NCBI RefSeq assembly: GCF_000012845.1
Contig: NC_009615.1
Location: 4,094,501-4,158,500 of the forward strand
Source of the DNA: Parabacteroides distasonis ATCC 8503
GTDB taxonomy: Bacteria > Bacteroidota > Bacteroidia > Bacteroidales > Tannerellaceae
Direction of reading: 5' to 3'
DNA length: 64,000 bases
Shown here: piece after piece, positions 9,763-18,495 of the stretch
How positions within the stretch are numbered: position 1 is the first letter of the stretch
How the letters are laid out: the number at the start of each line of letters is the position of its first letter
The notes under the pieces: generated by a model
The model's input: the letters and a program-made list of their open reading frames with translations, nothing else
Told to the model about the DNA's origin: nothing
The model's database searches: none
Position numbers and translations under genes: made by a program

Positions 9763-12396
9763 ATGATGAACAGATGTATTTATTTATTTTGTTGGCTTTG
9801 CCTGGCTTGCTGGTCAAAGCCCGTATCCGCGGAGGGGCAAGCCTTGTTGGTGATCCCGGAACCGGGAGAGAAAACCTTGATTCACTCAGATTGGTATGCC
9901 CGGAAAGCGAATGAGGTGAAAATGGATGGGAACCGGTTGAGCGCGGTGCCTTTGGATAAAACAGGATGGTTACCGGCTCGTGTACCGGGTACGGTGTTGA
10001 CAACGCTTTTGGAGAATGGTTTGTATCCGGCCCCTGAGTTTGGGTTGAATAACAATTTGATTCCCGATATACATGAAGTCGGCAATGATTTCTATACGTA
10101 TTGGTTTACCCGTCAGTTTACTATCGATGCTTTACCAGAGGGGTGTAATGTCTGGTTGAATTTCCGGGGAATCAATTATAAGGCGGAAATCTTTTTAAAT
10201 GGTAAGCGGATCAACCGGAATACCCATGAGGGTATGTTCTTGAGGAAGACGTTTAATATAACTCCTTATCTTCGTACGGATGCCCCGAATGTATTAGCGG
10301 TATTGGTTTATCCACCTACACATGTCGGAAATCCAAATGGCGGACAAGGGGGTGATGGGCAGATCGCCCGGAATAATACGATGCAATATACGCCGGGTTG
10401 GGACTGGATACAACCTGTACGAGACCGGAATACGGGTATTTGGGATGAGGTATCTATTACGACAACCGGGCCGGTATGCCTCTCCTCTCCTTATGTCGTG
10501 ACCAAGGTACCCGGCGTACGTGATCCGGAAACGAAAACTCAAAAGGAGGCTTTTGTGAATACCTCTGTCGAGCTAGAGAATACCGGGAGCACTTCCTTAA
10601 AGGGGCTATTGGTTTGTGAGACGAACGGAACCCGCTTAACCCAGCCGGTTACTTTATCGCCATTCGAGAAGAAAACGGTATCCTTGAATCCTTTAGCGGT
10701 AAAGAATCCTCGTTTATGGTGGCCTAACGGTATCGGCGAGCAGCCTTTATATGATATGAACCTCTCTTTTGAGATCGGGAATCAAGTGAGTGACCGGGAA
10801 CGGTTGCGTTATGGTATCCGGGAGATTACTTCCGATAAATGCCCGGATAACGGGGGACGCCGTTTCTTCGTGAACGGACAGAAAATATATGTCACGGGTG
10901 GTAACTATATTAATTCCGATTGGTTGCTTCGTCTCTCTCCGGAACGTTATCGGGATGAGGTACGTTTCCATGCGGAAATGAATCTGCGTATGATCCGTGT
11001 ATGGGGAGGTGCGTTGGTGGAACGGCCGGAATTCTATAACGCCTGTGATGAGTTCGGTATCTTAGTCTTTCAAGATCTGTGGGGCAGTGGTGATTGCAAT
11101 GGCGCTTGGGAGGACCCGACCAAGATGGATTCCCGAGAGCGTCGTTGGGAATATCCCGATAATCATGATTTATTTATCGCCTCCGTGGAAGATCAAGTGA
11201 AAATGATCCGTAACCATCCGAGTCTTTGTTTCTGGTGTGGGGCGAATGAATGGCCTTTAGCTAAAGATATCGATCAATGTTTGAGAAAGGAGGTTTTCCC
11301 CCGGTTAGATCCGGAGCGTCTTTTCGTGAGTTTCTCGACAGATACGTTGTTTACCCGGAATTTTTTGGGGGATAATGGGGATGGTCCTTACGGTATACAA
11401 GAGCCGGAATGGTTCTTTAGCTTCCGTTCGCATCCGTTTAATCCGGAAGCCGGATCGGTTGGTTCCCCGGAGGTCGAGAGTATGCGGGAGATGATGACGG
11501 AACAGGATTTGGCCGGTTTCCCAAGGAAAGGTTTGACCCGTAATTATACGTGGCGGTATCATAAGGATCTGGGCTATGGCGATCATCTGGAGCGTTATGG
11601 GGAGGTGAAGGATATCGAGACTTATTGTAAGTATGCCCAAGTCGTGAACTATGACCAATATCGTAGTTTTATGGAAGGCTGGGCCTCTCATATGTGGGAT
11701 TGGTATACGGGTATCTTGATCTGGAAAACCCAGAATCCATGGACATCCTTGCGGGGGCAAATGTATGATTGGTCTCTCGATGTAAATGCTTCCTTGTACG
11801 GAACCCGGAAAGGCTGTGAGCCCTTACATGCCTATTATAACCCGGTAACCCGTAAGGCGGGATTGTTGAATACGACCCTGAAAGATTATACGGATTTATC
11901 GATTGTAGCCCGTATCTATAATCTGGAAGGCAAACTGCTTTGGGAGAAAGAGACGAGAGCGAGCGCCAAGGCGAATACGGTACAGGAATTATTGGATATC
12001 CCCGTTCCGGAAGGGATCAAAGGCGCTTATTTCTTACGGCTGGCCTTGAATGCGGATGTCCCCAATATTTATTGGCTGACAACCGAGCCGAAAGACTACA
12101 CCAGCTTATCTCAACTTCCGAAGTCAAGACCGGGAATCAAGACCGAGATCAAGAAGGAAGGATCGAATTTCGTAGGTACAGTCCGTCTGAGCGCTGATTC
12201 GCAGATCTCGTTCTTCAACCGTATCAAGGTCTTTGATAAGGAGACAGGCAAACGAATCTTACCGGTACATTATTCGGATAACTATATTACGCTAATGCCG
12301 GGTGACCAACAAGAAATAAGCTTGGAGTTTCCCGCTAATCTGCCGGAAGAGCGAATACAAATCGTGGTGGATAGCTACAATTCTCCTTTGCCTTGA
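9763..12396 (+). CDS. GH2 beta-mannosidase / mannosylglycoprotein endo-beta-mannosidase-like enzyme
   Basis: A secreted 877-residue glycoside hydrolase with a signal peptide (about 1-23, ending SVSAE). The layout is GH2: an N-terminal sugar-binding jelly roll (about 40-225), an Ig-like domain (about 240-340), a TIM barrel containing LRMIRVWGGALVERPEFY and WCGANEW, and C-terminal beta domains. E496 in ANEW is the expected acid/base. E562 in FNPEAGSVG is the likely nucleophile by analogy with plant endo-beta-mannosidase and CsxA-type exo-glucosaminidase. Those relatives cut Man-beta-1,4-GlcNAc or beta-GlcN linkages, so an N-glycan core activity is plausible, but the exact bond is not decided by sequence. 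The last 22 bases overlap the convergent tsaC-like gene. Confidence 0.85.
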   Translation: MMNRCIYLFCWLCLACWSKPVSAEGQALLVIPEPGEKTLIHSDWYARKANEVKMDGNRLSAVPLDKTGWLPARVPGTVLTTLLENGLYPAPEFGLNNNLIPDIHEVGNDFYTYWFTRQFTIDALPEGCNVWLNFRGINYKAEIFLNGKRINRNTHEGMFLRKTFNITPYLRTDAPNVLAVLVYPPTHVGNPNGGQGGDGQIARNNTMQYTPGWDWIQPVRDRNTGIWDEVSITTTGPVCLSSPYVVTKVPGVRDPETKTQKEAFVNTSVELENTGSTSLKGLLVCETNGTRLTQPVTLSPFEKKTVSLNPLAVKNPRLWWPNGIGEQPLYDMNLSFEIGNQVSDRERLRYGIREITSDKCPDNGGRRFFVNGQKIYVTGGNYINSDWLLRLSPERYRDEVRFHAEMNLRMIRVWGGALVERPEFYNACDEFGILVFQDLWGSGDCNGAWEDPTKMDSRERRWEYPDNHDLFIASVEDQVKMIRNHPSLCFWCGANEWPLAKDIDQCLRKEVFPRLDPERLFVSFSTDTLFTRNFLGDNGDGPYGIQEPEWFFSFRSHPFNPEAGSVGSPEVESMREMMTEQDLAGFPRKGLTRNYTWRYHKDLGYGDHLERYGEVKDIETYCKYAQVVNYDQYRSFMEGWASHMWDWYTGILIWKTQNPWTSLRGQMYDWSLDVNASLYGTRKGCEPLHAYYNPVTRKAGLLNTTLKDYTDLSIVARIYNLEGKLLWEKETRASAKANTVQELLDIPVPEGIKGAYFLRLALNADVPNIYWLTTEPKDYTSLSQLPKSRPGIKTEIKKEGSNFVGTVRLSADSQISFFNRIKVFDKETGKRILPVHYSDNYITLMPGDQQEISLEFPANLPEERIQIVVDSYNSPLP

Positions 12397-12977
12397 CGTA
12401 CGATCTCGAAATTATCCGTCGTGCAATCTATAACCGTAGAGGCTTCCAATCCTCCGAAACCGCCGTCGATTACGATATCCACTTGATGCTCGTATTTCTC
12501 GTGTATCAATTCCGGATCTGTCGTATATTCGATCACCTCATCCTTGTCACGGATGGACATGGTTAGGATTGGATTTCCCAAGGATTGTACCAATGTACGG
12601 GTGATGTTATTGTCCGGTACACGGATTCCGACTTCTTTCCGGTTCTTGTAAATCTTTGGAAGCTCGCTGCTGGTGGGTAAGATAAAGGTGAAAGGACCGG
12701 GCAGATGTTTCTTCATCAGCTTGAAAGCGGCGTTGCTTACCTTGGCGTATTCACTAAGATTAGACAGGTCGTAGCAGATGATAGACAGGTTGCTTTTCTG
12801 TGGATTAACCCCTTTCATCTGACATATTTTCTCTACCGCACGTACGTTCAGCGCATCGCAACCGATGGCGTATACCGTGTCGGTAGGATAAACGACAAGG
12901 CCGCCGTCCTGCAGGACTTTGACGACCTTGTCTATTTCTTTTTGATTCGGATTCTCCGGATAGATTCTCACTAACAT
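12375..12977 (-). CDS. Sua5/YciO/YrdC-family L-threonylcarbamoyladenylate synthase-like protein
   Basis: A 200-residue protein of the YrdC fold, which makes threonylcarbamoyl-AMP for the t6A37 modification of tRNA. VVYPTDTVYAIGCDA near residue 30 and KSNLSIICYDLSNLSEYAKVS are family hallmarks, followed by GPFTFILPTS and a VGIRVPDN segment. The wording is closer to the YciO branch, whose biochemical role is less certain than TsaC/Sua5, so I give no gene symbol. It starts one base after the fabI stop (same operon), and its 3' end overlaps the GH2 gene tail-to-tail by 22 bp. Confidence 0.85.
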   Translation of the reverse strand: MLVRIYPENPNQKEIDKVVKVLQDGGLVVYPTDTVYAIGCDALNVRAVEKICQMKGVNPQKSNLSIICYDLSNLSEYAKVSNAAFKLMKKHLPGPFTFILPTSSELPKIYKNRKEVGIRVPDNNITRTLVQSLGNPILTMSIRDKDEVIEYTTDPELIHEKYEHQVDIVIDGGFGGLEASTVIDCTTDNFEIVRQGKGEL

Positions 12978-12978
12978 A

Positions 12979-13836
12979 TTAGCCGTAGATAATGTGTCCG
13001 TTCTCGTCTGTATATTCCTCTAATCCTTTACTATATTGGTTCATGGCCCGGAGGCTCATACCCATGCTTGAGAAACCACCGTCGTGGTATAGGTTCTGCA
13101 TCGTTACCTTGCGGGTAAAGTCGGAGAACATCATTACGCAATAGTCCGCGCACTCGTCGGCGTTGGCGTTACCCAGTGGACTCATCTTGTTAGAAAAGTC
13201 CATCAAGTGTTCCATTCCCTTCACGCCGCTACCCGCGGTTGTCATTGTCGGGGATTGGGAGATCGTGTTCACACGTACGCCTTTCTCACGGCCATAGATG
13301 TAACCGAAACTACGGGCGATAGATTCCAACAGGCTCTTAGCGTCCGCCATATCGTTGTATCCGAAGAACGTGCGCTGGGCGGCCACGTAACTTAATGCCA
13401 CCACGGAACCATTCTCGGCGATAGCGTCTTGTTTCTTTGCTACCTGTAGCATCTTGTGGAAAGAAATAGCGGAGATATCCAACGTCTTTTCCAGCATTCC
13501 ATAGTCCAGATCATCGTACGTACGTTTCTTGCGTACGTTCGGGCTCATACCGATAGAATGTAAAACGAAATCTATTTTACCACCTAATATTTCCACTGAC
13601 TTCGCGAATACGGTCTCCAGATCCTCTACGCTGGTTGCGTCCGCCGGGATTACCTGCGCATTCAACTTCTCCGCCAAAGCATCTACCTGACCCATACGAA
13701 CAGCGATAGGCGTATTGCTTAACGTGATAGTCGCACCTTCCTCTACGGCTCTTTCTGCCACTTTCCAGGCGATAGACATATCGTTCAGCGCACCGAAGAT
13801 AATGCCTCTCTTGCCTTTCAATAAATTATGACTCAT
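12979..13836 (-). CDS. fabI: Enoyl-[acyl-carrier-protein] reductase (NADH)
   Basis: FabI carries out the last reduction of the type II fatty acid cycle. The 285 residues form a short-chain dehydrogenase fold with an N-terminal cofactor-binding segment (GKRGIIFGALNDMSIAWKVA), typical of FabI. The catalytic Tyr-x6-Lys is visible as YNDMADAK, just after the ALSYVAAQRTFFG stretch. It heads a two-gene operon with the tsaC-like gene; a promoter -7 element is at 13861-13868. Confidence 0.96.
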   Translation of the reverse strand: MSHNLLKGKRGIIFGALNDMSIAWKVAERAVEEGATITLSNTPIAVRMGQVDALAEKLNAQVIPADATSVEDLETVFAKSVEILGGKIDFVLHSIGMSPNVRKKRTYDDLDYGMLEKTLDISAISFHKMLQVAKKQDAIAENGSVVALSYVAAQRTFFGYNDMADAKSLLESIARSFGYIYGREKGVRVNTISQSPTMTTAGSGVKGMEHLMDFSNKMSPLGNANADECADYCVMMFSDFTRKVTMQNLYHDGGFSSMGMSLRAMNQYSKGLEEYTDENGHIIYG

Positions 13837-13860
13837 ACCTCTTGTTTATTAATTACGGCA

Positions 13861-13868
13861 CAAACATA
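13861..13868 (-). promoter_or_regulatory. -7 element of fabI promoter
   Basis: TATGTTTG on the minus strand matches TAnnTTTG and lies 24 bases upstream of the fabI ATG. Confidence 0.5.
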
Positions 13869-13935
13869 CACAAAATGTGCAACATACGCAAATGAATATC
13901 ATAGCCTGACATTTGAATATGTGCCTTGATATTAA

Positions 13936-13959
13936 AACAAGGTAGAGCCATTCTTTGTT
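13936..13959 (-). terminator. Possible weak terminator after murF-alr
   Basis: On the minus strand AACAAAG pairs imperfectly with CTTGTT across an 11-base loop and is followed by a T-rich run (TTTTAAT). It lies just downstream of the murF-alr stop. The stem is short and carries a bulge. Confidence 0.35.
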
Positions 13960-13971
13960 GGCGGTTACTTC

Positions 13972-16437
13972 TTATTCCCGGAAATAAACCCTCTTTACCC
14001 GAGGCGAGATAGAGGTTAATATCTCATAAGGGATTGTTTTCAGTTTATCCGAAAGTTCGCTCACCGGTAGTTCGTCGCCGAAAATAATTACGGCGTCGCC
14101 TTCTTGCGCATGGATGTCGGTGACATCGATCATGCAAGCGTCCATGCAGATGTTGCCGATAATCGGACAGCGTTGTCCATTGATCAAGACCTCCCCACCT
14201 CCGTTGCTGAAGTGGCGATCCAGTCCGTCGGCGTATCCGATCGGGATGATAGCGATCCGGGAATCACGTTTCACATAACTCATACGGCTATAACCGATCG
14301 AATCCCCTGCGGGTACGTTTTGTATTTGTAAGATCGTTGTCTTCAAGGTGCTGACATTCCGTAAGCCTTTTTGTCCGGATGCGCTTACTCCATATAAACC
14401 GATACCTAAACGTACCATATCCATTTGATAAGCGGCGAAACGCTCGATTCCCGCGGAGTTTAGGATATGTTTGATTACCTTATACTCTAACCCGCTTTCT
14501 AGTTCCCCTGCGGCTTTGGTGAATTTATCCAATTGTTGATGGGTAAAATCATCGAAGACGTACGAGTCGCTTCCGGCTAAATGAGAGAAGACCGAACGGG
14601 CGATAACCCCGGATTGCGCTCTCAAGCGTTCACAGATCGCCGGGACATCCTCCGGTTGAAACCCTAGGCGATGCATGCCGGTATCGATCTTGATATGGAT
14701 AGGGTAAGAGGTGATCCCTCTGCGCTCGGTCTCCCGGATCATGGCATCCAATAGGCGGAAGCTATAGACTTCCGGTTCCAGATGGTTCTCGAACAAGACA
14801 TTGAAACTGCTGAATTCCGGATTCATGACGATAATGGGGATCGAGATGCCTTCTTTACGCAATTCGGCTCCCTCGTCGGCTACCGCCACGGCCAGATAGT
14901 CGCAACGATGTTCTTGAAGGGTCTTCGCCAACTCGTAAGAGCCGGCTCCATAACCAAAAGCTTTTACCATACAAACCATCTTAGTCTCCGGCTTTAGCTT
15001 GGAACGATACTGATTGAAGTTGTGTACGATCGCGTCCAGATTTACCTCTAGGATCGTCTCATGCACTTTCTTCTCCAACAACTCGGAGATCTGCTCGAAA
15101 TGGAAATGGCGGGAACCTTTAATCAAGATCAACTCATCCTTGAATTTCTTGAAGGAAGGAGACTTGATAAATTCCTCGGTGGTCGTGTAAAACTCCTTCT
15201 CGATCTCGAAGACGGAAGCATATTCCTTTAAGTCGCGGCCGATACCGATGATACGATCTATCTTCTTACGGCGAACCAAATCGGCGACCTTCTTATATAG
15301 AGATTTCGGCAAGGTGCCCGATTGAAGGATATCGGAGAGGATTAAAGTGCTCTTTAATTGCTTGCCTACCCGGCGGCTTTGTTGGAAATCGAGCGCGATA
15401 TCCAAGGAGTTGATATCCGAGTTATAGGTATCATTTATCAACAGGCAATTGTTGATACCTTGCTTTACGTCCAATCGCATAGCCACCGGCTCAAGATGCA
15501 AGAATTTTGTTACGTCGTTTACGCTGGTGGGTTTTAGGTAAAGCATAACCGCCATACAATGGATCACGTTCTCGATAGAAGCGTCGTCCGTGAACGGAAT
15601 GGTAACGACCCGGTTGAAGCCCAGTAAAGTACAGTGAATGATCGTCTCAAACTCTTTCTTATCGATAGACTCGATAAACAAAGGAGCCTCGGAGTCCGTA
15701 CGGCTCCATGCGATCGCTTTATGGGAAAGGCAAGCCGATTCGATACAATTGGCGATAAATAAATCATCCCCATCATAAATAATGGCTTCGCAATCATTGA
15801 AAAGCGTCAGCTTCTCCATACATTTCTGATTGGAGGAGAGGAAATTCTCTTGATGAGCCTCCCCGATATTCGTGATGATACCGATCGTGGGGGCGATAAT
15901 GGGTTGCAGGCGTTCCATCTCGTCCGGTTGTGAGATACCGGCCTCGAAGATGCCCAGTGTATTTTTCTCGCTCATCTGCCATACCGAGAGAGGAACCCCC
16001 AACTGGGAGTTGTAGCTCCGGGGCGAACGTACGATGTTGAACTCGTTATGCAACAGTTGATAGAGGAATTCCTTTACGATCGTCTTTCCGTTGCTACCGG
16101 TGATGCCGATCACGGGGATATTGAATTGCTTCCTGTGGTGGGTGGCCAGCTTTTGTAAAGCCCGTAACGTATCTTTTACGATCAGGAAGTTCGCATCCTT
16201 CATGCTCTCGAACTCCGGTAGCATATCGCTTACCACGAAGTTGCGAACACGAAGTTTATAGAGTTCCTGTATATATCTATGTCCGTCGTTCGTCTTGGTT
16301 TTCAAGGCGAAGAAGAGGCTTTTTTCCGGGAAGGAGAGACGACGGCTGTCAGTCAACAATAAACTGACCGTATCGTCAAGCAATTGGTTTGTTTTAGCAC
16401 CGATAACTCTTGCTATTTCTTTAATTGCGTATTCCAT
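13972..16437 (-). CDS. Bifunctional MurF (UDP-MurNAc-tripeptide:D-Ala-D-Ala ligase) / alanine racemase
   Basis: An 821-residue fusion for the D-alanine branch of peptidoglycan synthesis. The N-terminal half is MurF, with the ATP-binding loop GITGSNGKTIVKE (about residues 111-123) and the Mur-ligase central domain. The C-terminal half (from about 465) is a PLP-dependent alanine racemase; K492 in MVKAFGYGAG is the Schiff-base lysine, and the C-terminal beta domain contains GNICMDACMIDVT. One protein can thus make D-Ala and join D-Ala-D-Ala to the muramyl tripeptide. This fusion is normal for Bacteroidetes. It starts four bases after the GSCFA gene, so the two are co-transcribed. Confidence 0.95.
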   Translation of the reverse strand: MEYAIKEIARVIGAKTNQLLDDTVSLLLTDSRRLSFPEKSLFFALKTKTNDGHRYIQELYKLRVRNFVVSDMLPEFESMKDANFLIVKDTLRALQKLATHHRKQFNIPVIGITGSNGKTIVKEFLYQLLHNEFNIVRSPRSYNSQLGVPLSVWQMSEKNTLGIFEAGISQPDEMERLQPIIAPTIGIITNIGEAHQENFLSSNQKCMEKLTLFNDCEAIIYDGDDLFIANCIESACLSHKAIAWSRTDSEAPLFIESIDKKEFETIIHCTLLGFNRVVTIPFTDDASIENVIHCMAVMLYLKPTSVNDVTKFLHLEPVAMRLDVKQGINNCLLINDTYNSDINSLDIALDFQQSRRVGKQLKSTLILSDILQSGTLPKSLYKKVADLVRRKKIDRIIGIGRDLKEYASVFEIEKEFYTTTEEFIKSPSFKKFKDELILIKGSRHFHFEQISELLEKKVHETILEVNLDAIVHNFNQYRSKLKPETKMVCMVKAFGYGAGSYELAKTLQEHRCDYLAVAVADEGAELRKEGISIPIIVMNPEFSSFNVLFENHLEPEVYSFRLLDAMIRETERRGITSYPIHIKIDTGMHRLGFQPEDVPAICERLRAQSGVIARSVFSHLAGSDSYVFDDFTHQQLDKFTKAAGELESGLEYKVIKHILNSAGIERFAAYQMDMVRLGIGLYGVSASGQKGLRNVSTLKTTILQIQNVPAGDSIGYSRMSYVKRDSRIAIIPIGYADGLDRHFSNGGGEVLINGQRCPIIGNICMDACMIDVTDIHAQEGDAVIIFGDELPVSELSDKLKTIPYEILTSISPRVKRVYFRE

Positions 16438-16441
16438 TCTT

Positions 16442-17428
16442 TTATTTTAGTTTAGACTTTACTATTTCGATCTCTTTTCTGATATCAAAGGAAGGAATTT
16501 TCTCGCTAATTCGTTCCATCTTTAACAAAGTTTGAAGGATAAACCGCTTATAGGCCTCGCTATCCGGTTGAAAGGGCTTATGGTTAATAGCTTTTTGAAT
16601 ATCACCCCATTCTTTAAGGATTGCCGAAGTGTCTGTGGATAAGAAATTTTCGATAAAACGTTGCCAAATATAATCAATGGCCAATGGGGAGGGATGGAGC
16701 ATATCGTCCGCATAGAAACGATAATCCCGGAGCTCGTCCATAAGGATCTCATAAGCGGGGAAGTAGGCGATTCGGCCGGGATAATCTTTCTGTAAGGCGT
16801 CCGTGGCTAGCAATAGGGTGGCTTTGCTGAGTTGGTTCTCGTGCGCCCCGTCTTTCCAGTGGCGGATTGGACTTACGGTAAATAAGATTTTCAAGGCGGG
16901 GTTTTGTTCCCAAAGGGCTAGTAACAGAGGTTTCCAGTCCTCGACGATCTCTTGCGTGGATAATCGTTGCCGATCGAACATCTTTTCCGGTAGCTTATGG
17001 CAATTCGACACGATTCGCCCGTCGCTCTTGAGGCGGTACACGAAAGCGGTTCCCAACGTGATTACCAACCGGGTCGCTTTTCGCAGGAAATCGGAAGATT
17101 GGGATAAGCGGCTGTTTATATGGTCTAGGCATTCTTCTTCCGAGGAAGCGGAGAAACGGCTATGATGGGTAAAACTATGGTATACGCCCTCATGCCGGAA
17201 TAAATCCCCGGAGGTAAAACGCTCCGGGCGTAGCAGCATCCGCAATCCTTCCGCTACGGAAGCTGGGTTATACAGAGTACCGAATGGGTTTATATCTACG
17301 GAGAATTTATTCTCTTCCAGCTTCCGCCCGATATTCTCGGCGAAGCAGGAGCCCATCATCACGACCCGGTCCTCATACGAGAAAGAGAATCGTGCTTTCG
17401 GCAATAGGATTCGGGTATAAAGTTCCAT
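16442..17428 (-). CDS. GSCFA-domain protein (SGNH-hydrolase-like)
   Basis: A 328-residue protein named for the motif near its N-terminus, here VVMMGSCFAENIGRKLEE (about residues 23-40), followed by DINPFGTLYNPASV, LVITLGTAFVY, and a late FYADDMLHPSPLAIDYIW. These correspond to the G-x-C/S nucleophile-like block, the central GT block and the DxxH catalytic block of SGNH/GDSL hydrolases. Members are usually uncharacterised; an acyl- or acetyl-esterase activity on cell-wall or envelope sugars is possible. Its place directly upstream of murF-alr favours an envelope role, which is inference from context. Confidence 0.85.
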   Translation of the reverse strand: MELYTRILLPKARFSFSYEDRVVMMGSCFAENIGRKLEENKFSVDINPFGTLYNPASVAEGLRMLLRPERFTSGDLFRHEGVYHSFTHHSRFSASSEEECLDHINSRLSQSSDFLRKATRLVITLGTAFVYRLKSDGRIVSNCHKLPEKMFDRQRLSTQEIVEDWKPLLLALWEQNPALKILFTVSPIRHWKDGAHENQLSKATLLLATDALQKDYPGRIAYFPAYEILMDELRDYRFYADDMLHPSPLAIDYIWQRFIENFLSTDTSAILKEWGDIQKAINHKPFQPDSEAYKRFILQTLLKMERISEKIPSFDIRKEIEIVKSKLK

Positions 17429-17441
17429 ATTTACTTTTTCG

Positions 17442-17449
17442 CAAAAGTA
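17442..17449 (-). promoter_or_regulatory. -7 element for GSCFA-murF-alr operon
   Basis: TACTTTTG on the minus strand, 13 bases upstream of the GSCFA start codon, matches TAnnTTTG. Array C (17506-17588) lies about 60 bases further upstream. Confidence 0.5.
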
Positions 17450-17505
17450 GATATATGTTTACGGAAATGCAAATAAGGAAGGTGTTTTAGGGGAATAATG
17501 TAACA

Positions 17506-17588
17506 ATGCCCATTGTAAGGTTGTTAGGATGGGCAGTATAAGGAGCTTACGATGGGCATTGTTGCGACCTTATAATGCCTATTGGCGG
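17506..17588. repeat. Intergenic array C: four words at an exact 23-bp period
   Basis: Words ATGCCCATT, ATGGGCAGT, ATGGGCATT and ATGCCTATT start at 17506, 17529, 17552 and 17575, exactly 23 bases apart. The core ATG-SSS-AT is a quasi-palindrome, so units 2 and 3 read as the reverse complement of unit 1. A second word (AAGG or its complement CCTT) recurs between the copies. The array lies between the promoter of the GSCFA operon and the terminator of the peptidase gene. Four other intergenic arrays share the geometry but not the word. Confidence 0.8.
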
Positions 17589-17613
17589 AAGGTCGGGAGT
17601 GATACTATAAAAG

Positions 17614-17646
17614 AACGGCGGTAACTTGTTGAGTGTTACCGCCGTT
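17614..17646 (-). terminator. Terminator of the PUL 2 operon
   Basis: AACGGCGGTAAC at 17614-17625 and GTTACCGCCGTT at 17635-17646 form a perfect 12-bp stem with a 9-base loop. On the minus strand it is followed by CTTTTATA, and it lies just past the peptidase stop codon. Confidence 0.88.
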
Positions 17647-17666
17647 GGTCGTAGCCTTTGCCGGGG

Positions 17667-18464
17667 CTACGCTTCATCTCCCATCGTTGCCATATATTCT
17701 TTCCATAAGGAGTCTATGTCGTAATCATTGCCGAGCGCATATTTCACGCCACCATCGAACGACCAAGGAATAACCTCTAATGTGCTTCGGTTGAACTTCC
17801 GCAGGAAATCCGGGCTCTTGGTTTGCGTAAGCCATGCGAGGAAGAAGCCTGTCGTGCGGTAACCATCCATATAATGGCCGCCTTTGGGACGATCTTCCAA
17901 GGTAAAACCGCCGTTCAGGTATCTTACGGCATCCGCCACACCTTCTATCATAGCCCAGAAAGTCTTATTAGTCCCATAGCTACCTATGCCTTGAGGCTCC
18001 AATTGGAAACCATGCGTCAGCTCATGGTATAATACGCCACGGGTCTCGTAATCCACTTTCGCGGTGTCATTATTGGCAAAACTTTTCTCGATCCATTTCG
18101 TGCTGTATACGATACTGATGGAAGGGGGCGCTCCGTCTTTTGCGGATACCCCGTCGTATTCCTTTAATGTATAGTGGATCTCCTCGATGCCCGGGATACT
18201 ATCTTCCGGAGTGAAATAAAGCGTCTCTACGACCTTGCGGGCGTGCTTGGTAATATAAGCTTCCGGATCAGGGATAACGGCGGCATAGATCGCCGAGCCC
18301 TTAGCCTCGGGGGAAAGATTCTTGAAATCGATCTTTCCGATGTAATAATTATCCCAAGGATTTGAGGTGGCTTCCGCTACTGTAGCCGCCTGTTCCTTTT
18401 TGCCGGAGCAAGCGATGCAAGTCCACAGCAGGAAAGCACCGCTGATTAATTGTTTATACTTCAT
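17667..18464 (-). CDS. Secreted/lipoprotein metallopeptidase, basic-secretory-protein (BSP) family
   Basis: A 265-residue exported protein with a signal peptide and a Cys (CIACSGKK, about residue 19) that fits a lipoprotein. The zinc-binding HExxH is H147-E148-x-x-H151 in YHELTHGFQ, followed by GVADAVRY, which can supply a third ligand region; this layout matches the plant and bacterial BSP peptidase family (PF04450). It is the last gene of the PUL 2 minus-strand run, 31 bases after GH92. A peptidase beside a mannosidase suggests processing of mannosylated glycoproteins, with the protease removing peptide around the glycan; that role is inference. Confidence 0.82.
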   Translation of the reverse strand: MKYKQLISGAFLLWTCIACSGKKEQAATVAEATSNPWDNYYIGKIDFKNLSPEAKGSAIYAAVIPDPEAYITKHARKVVETLYFTPEDSIPGIEEIHYTLKEYDGVSAKDGAPPSISIVYSTKWIEKSFANNDTAKVDYETRGVLYHELTHGFQLEPQGIGSYGTNKTFWAMIEGVADAVRYLNGGFTLEDRPKGGHYMDGYRTTGFFLAWLTQTKSPDFLRKFNRSTLEVIPWSFDGGVKYALGNDYDIDSLWKEYMATMGDEA

Positions 18465-18495
18465 GAGTCTTGTCTGTTTTTTCTGATAAAATGGG

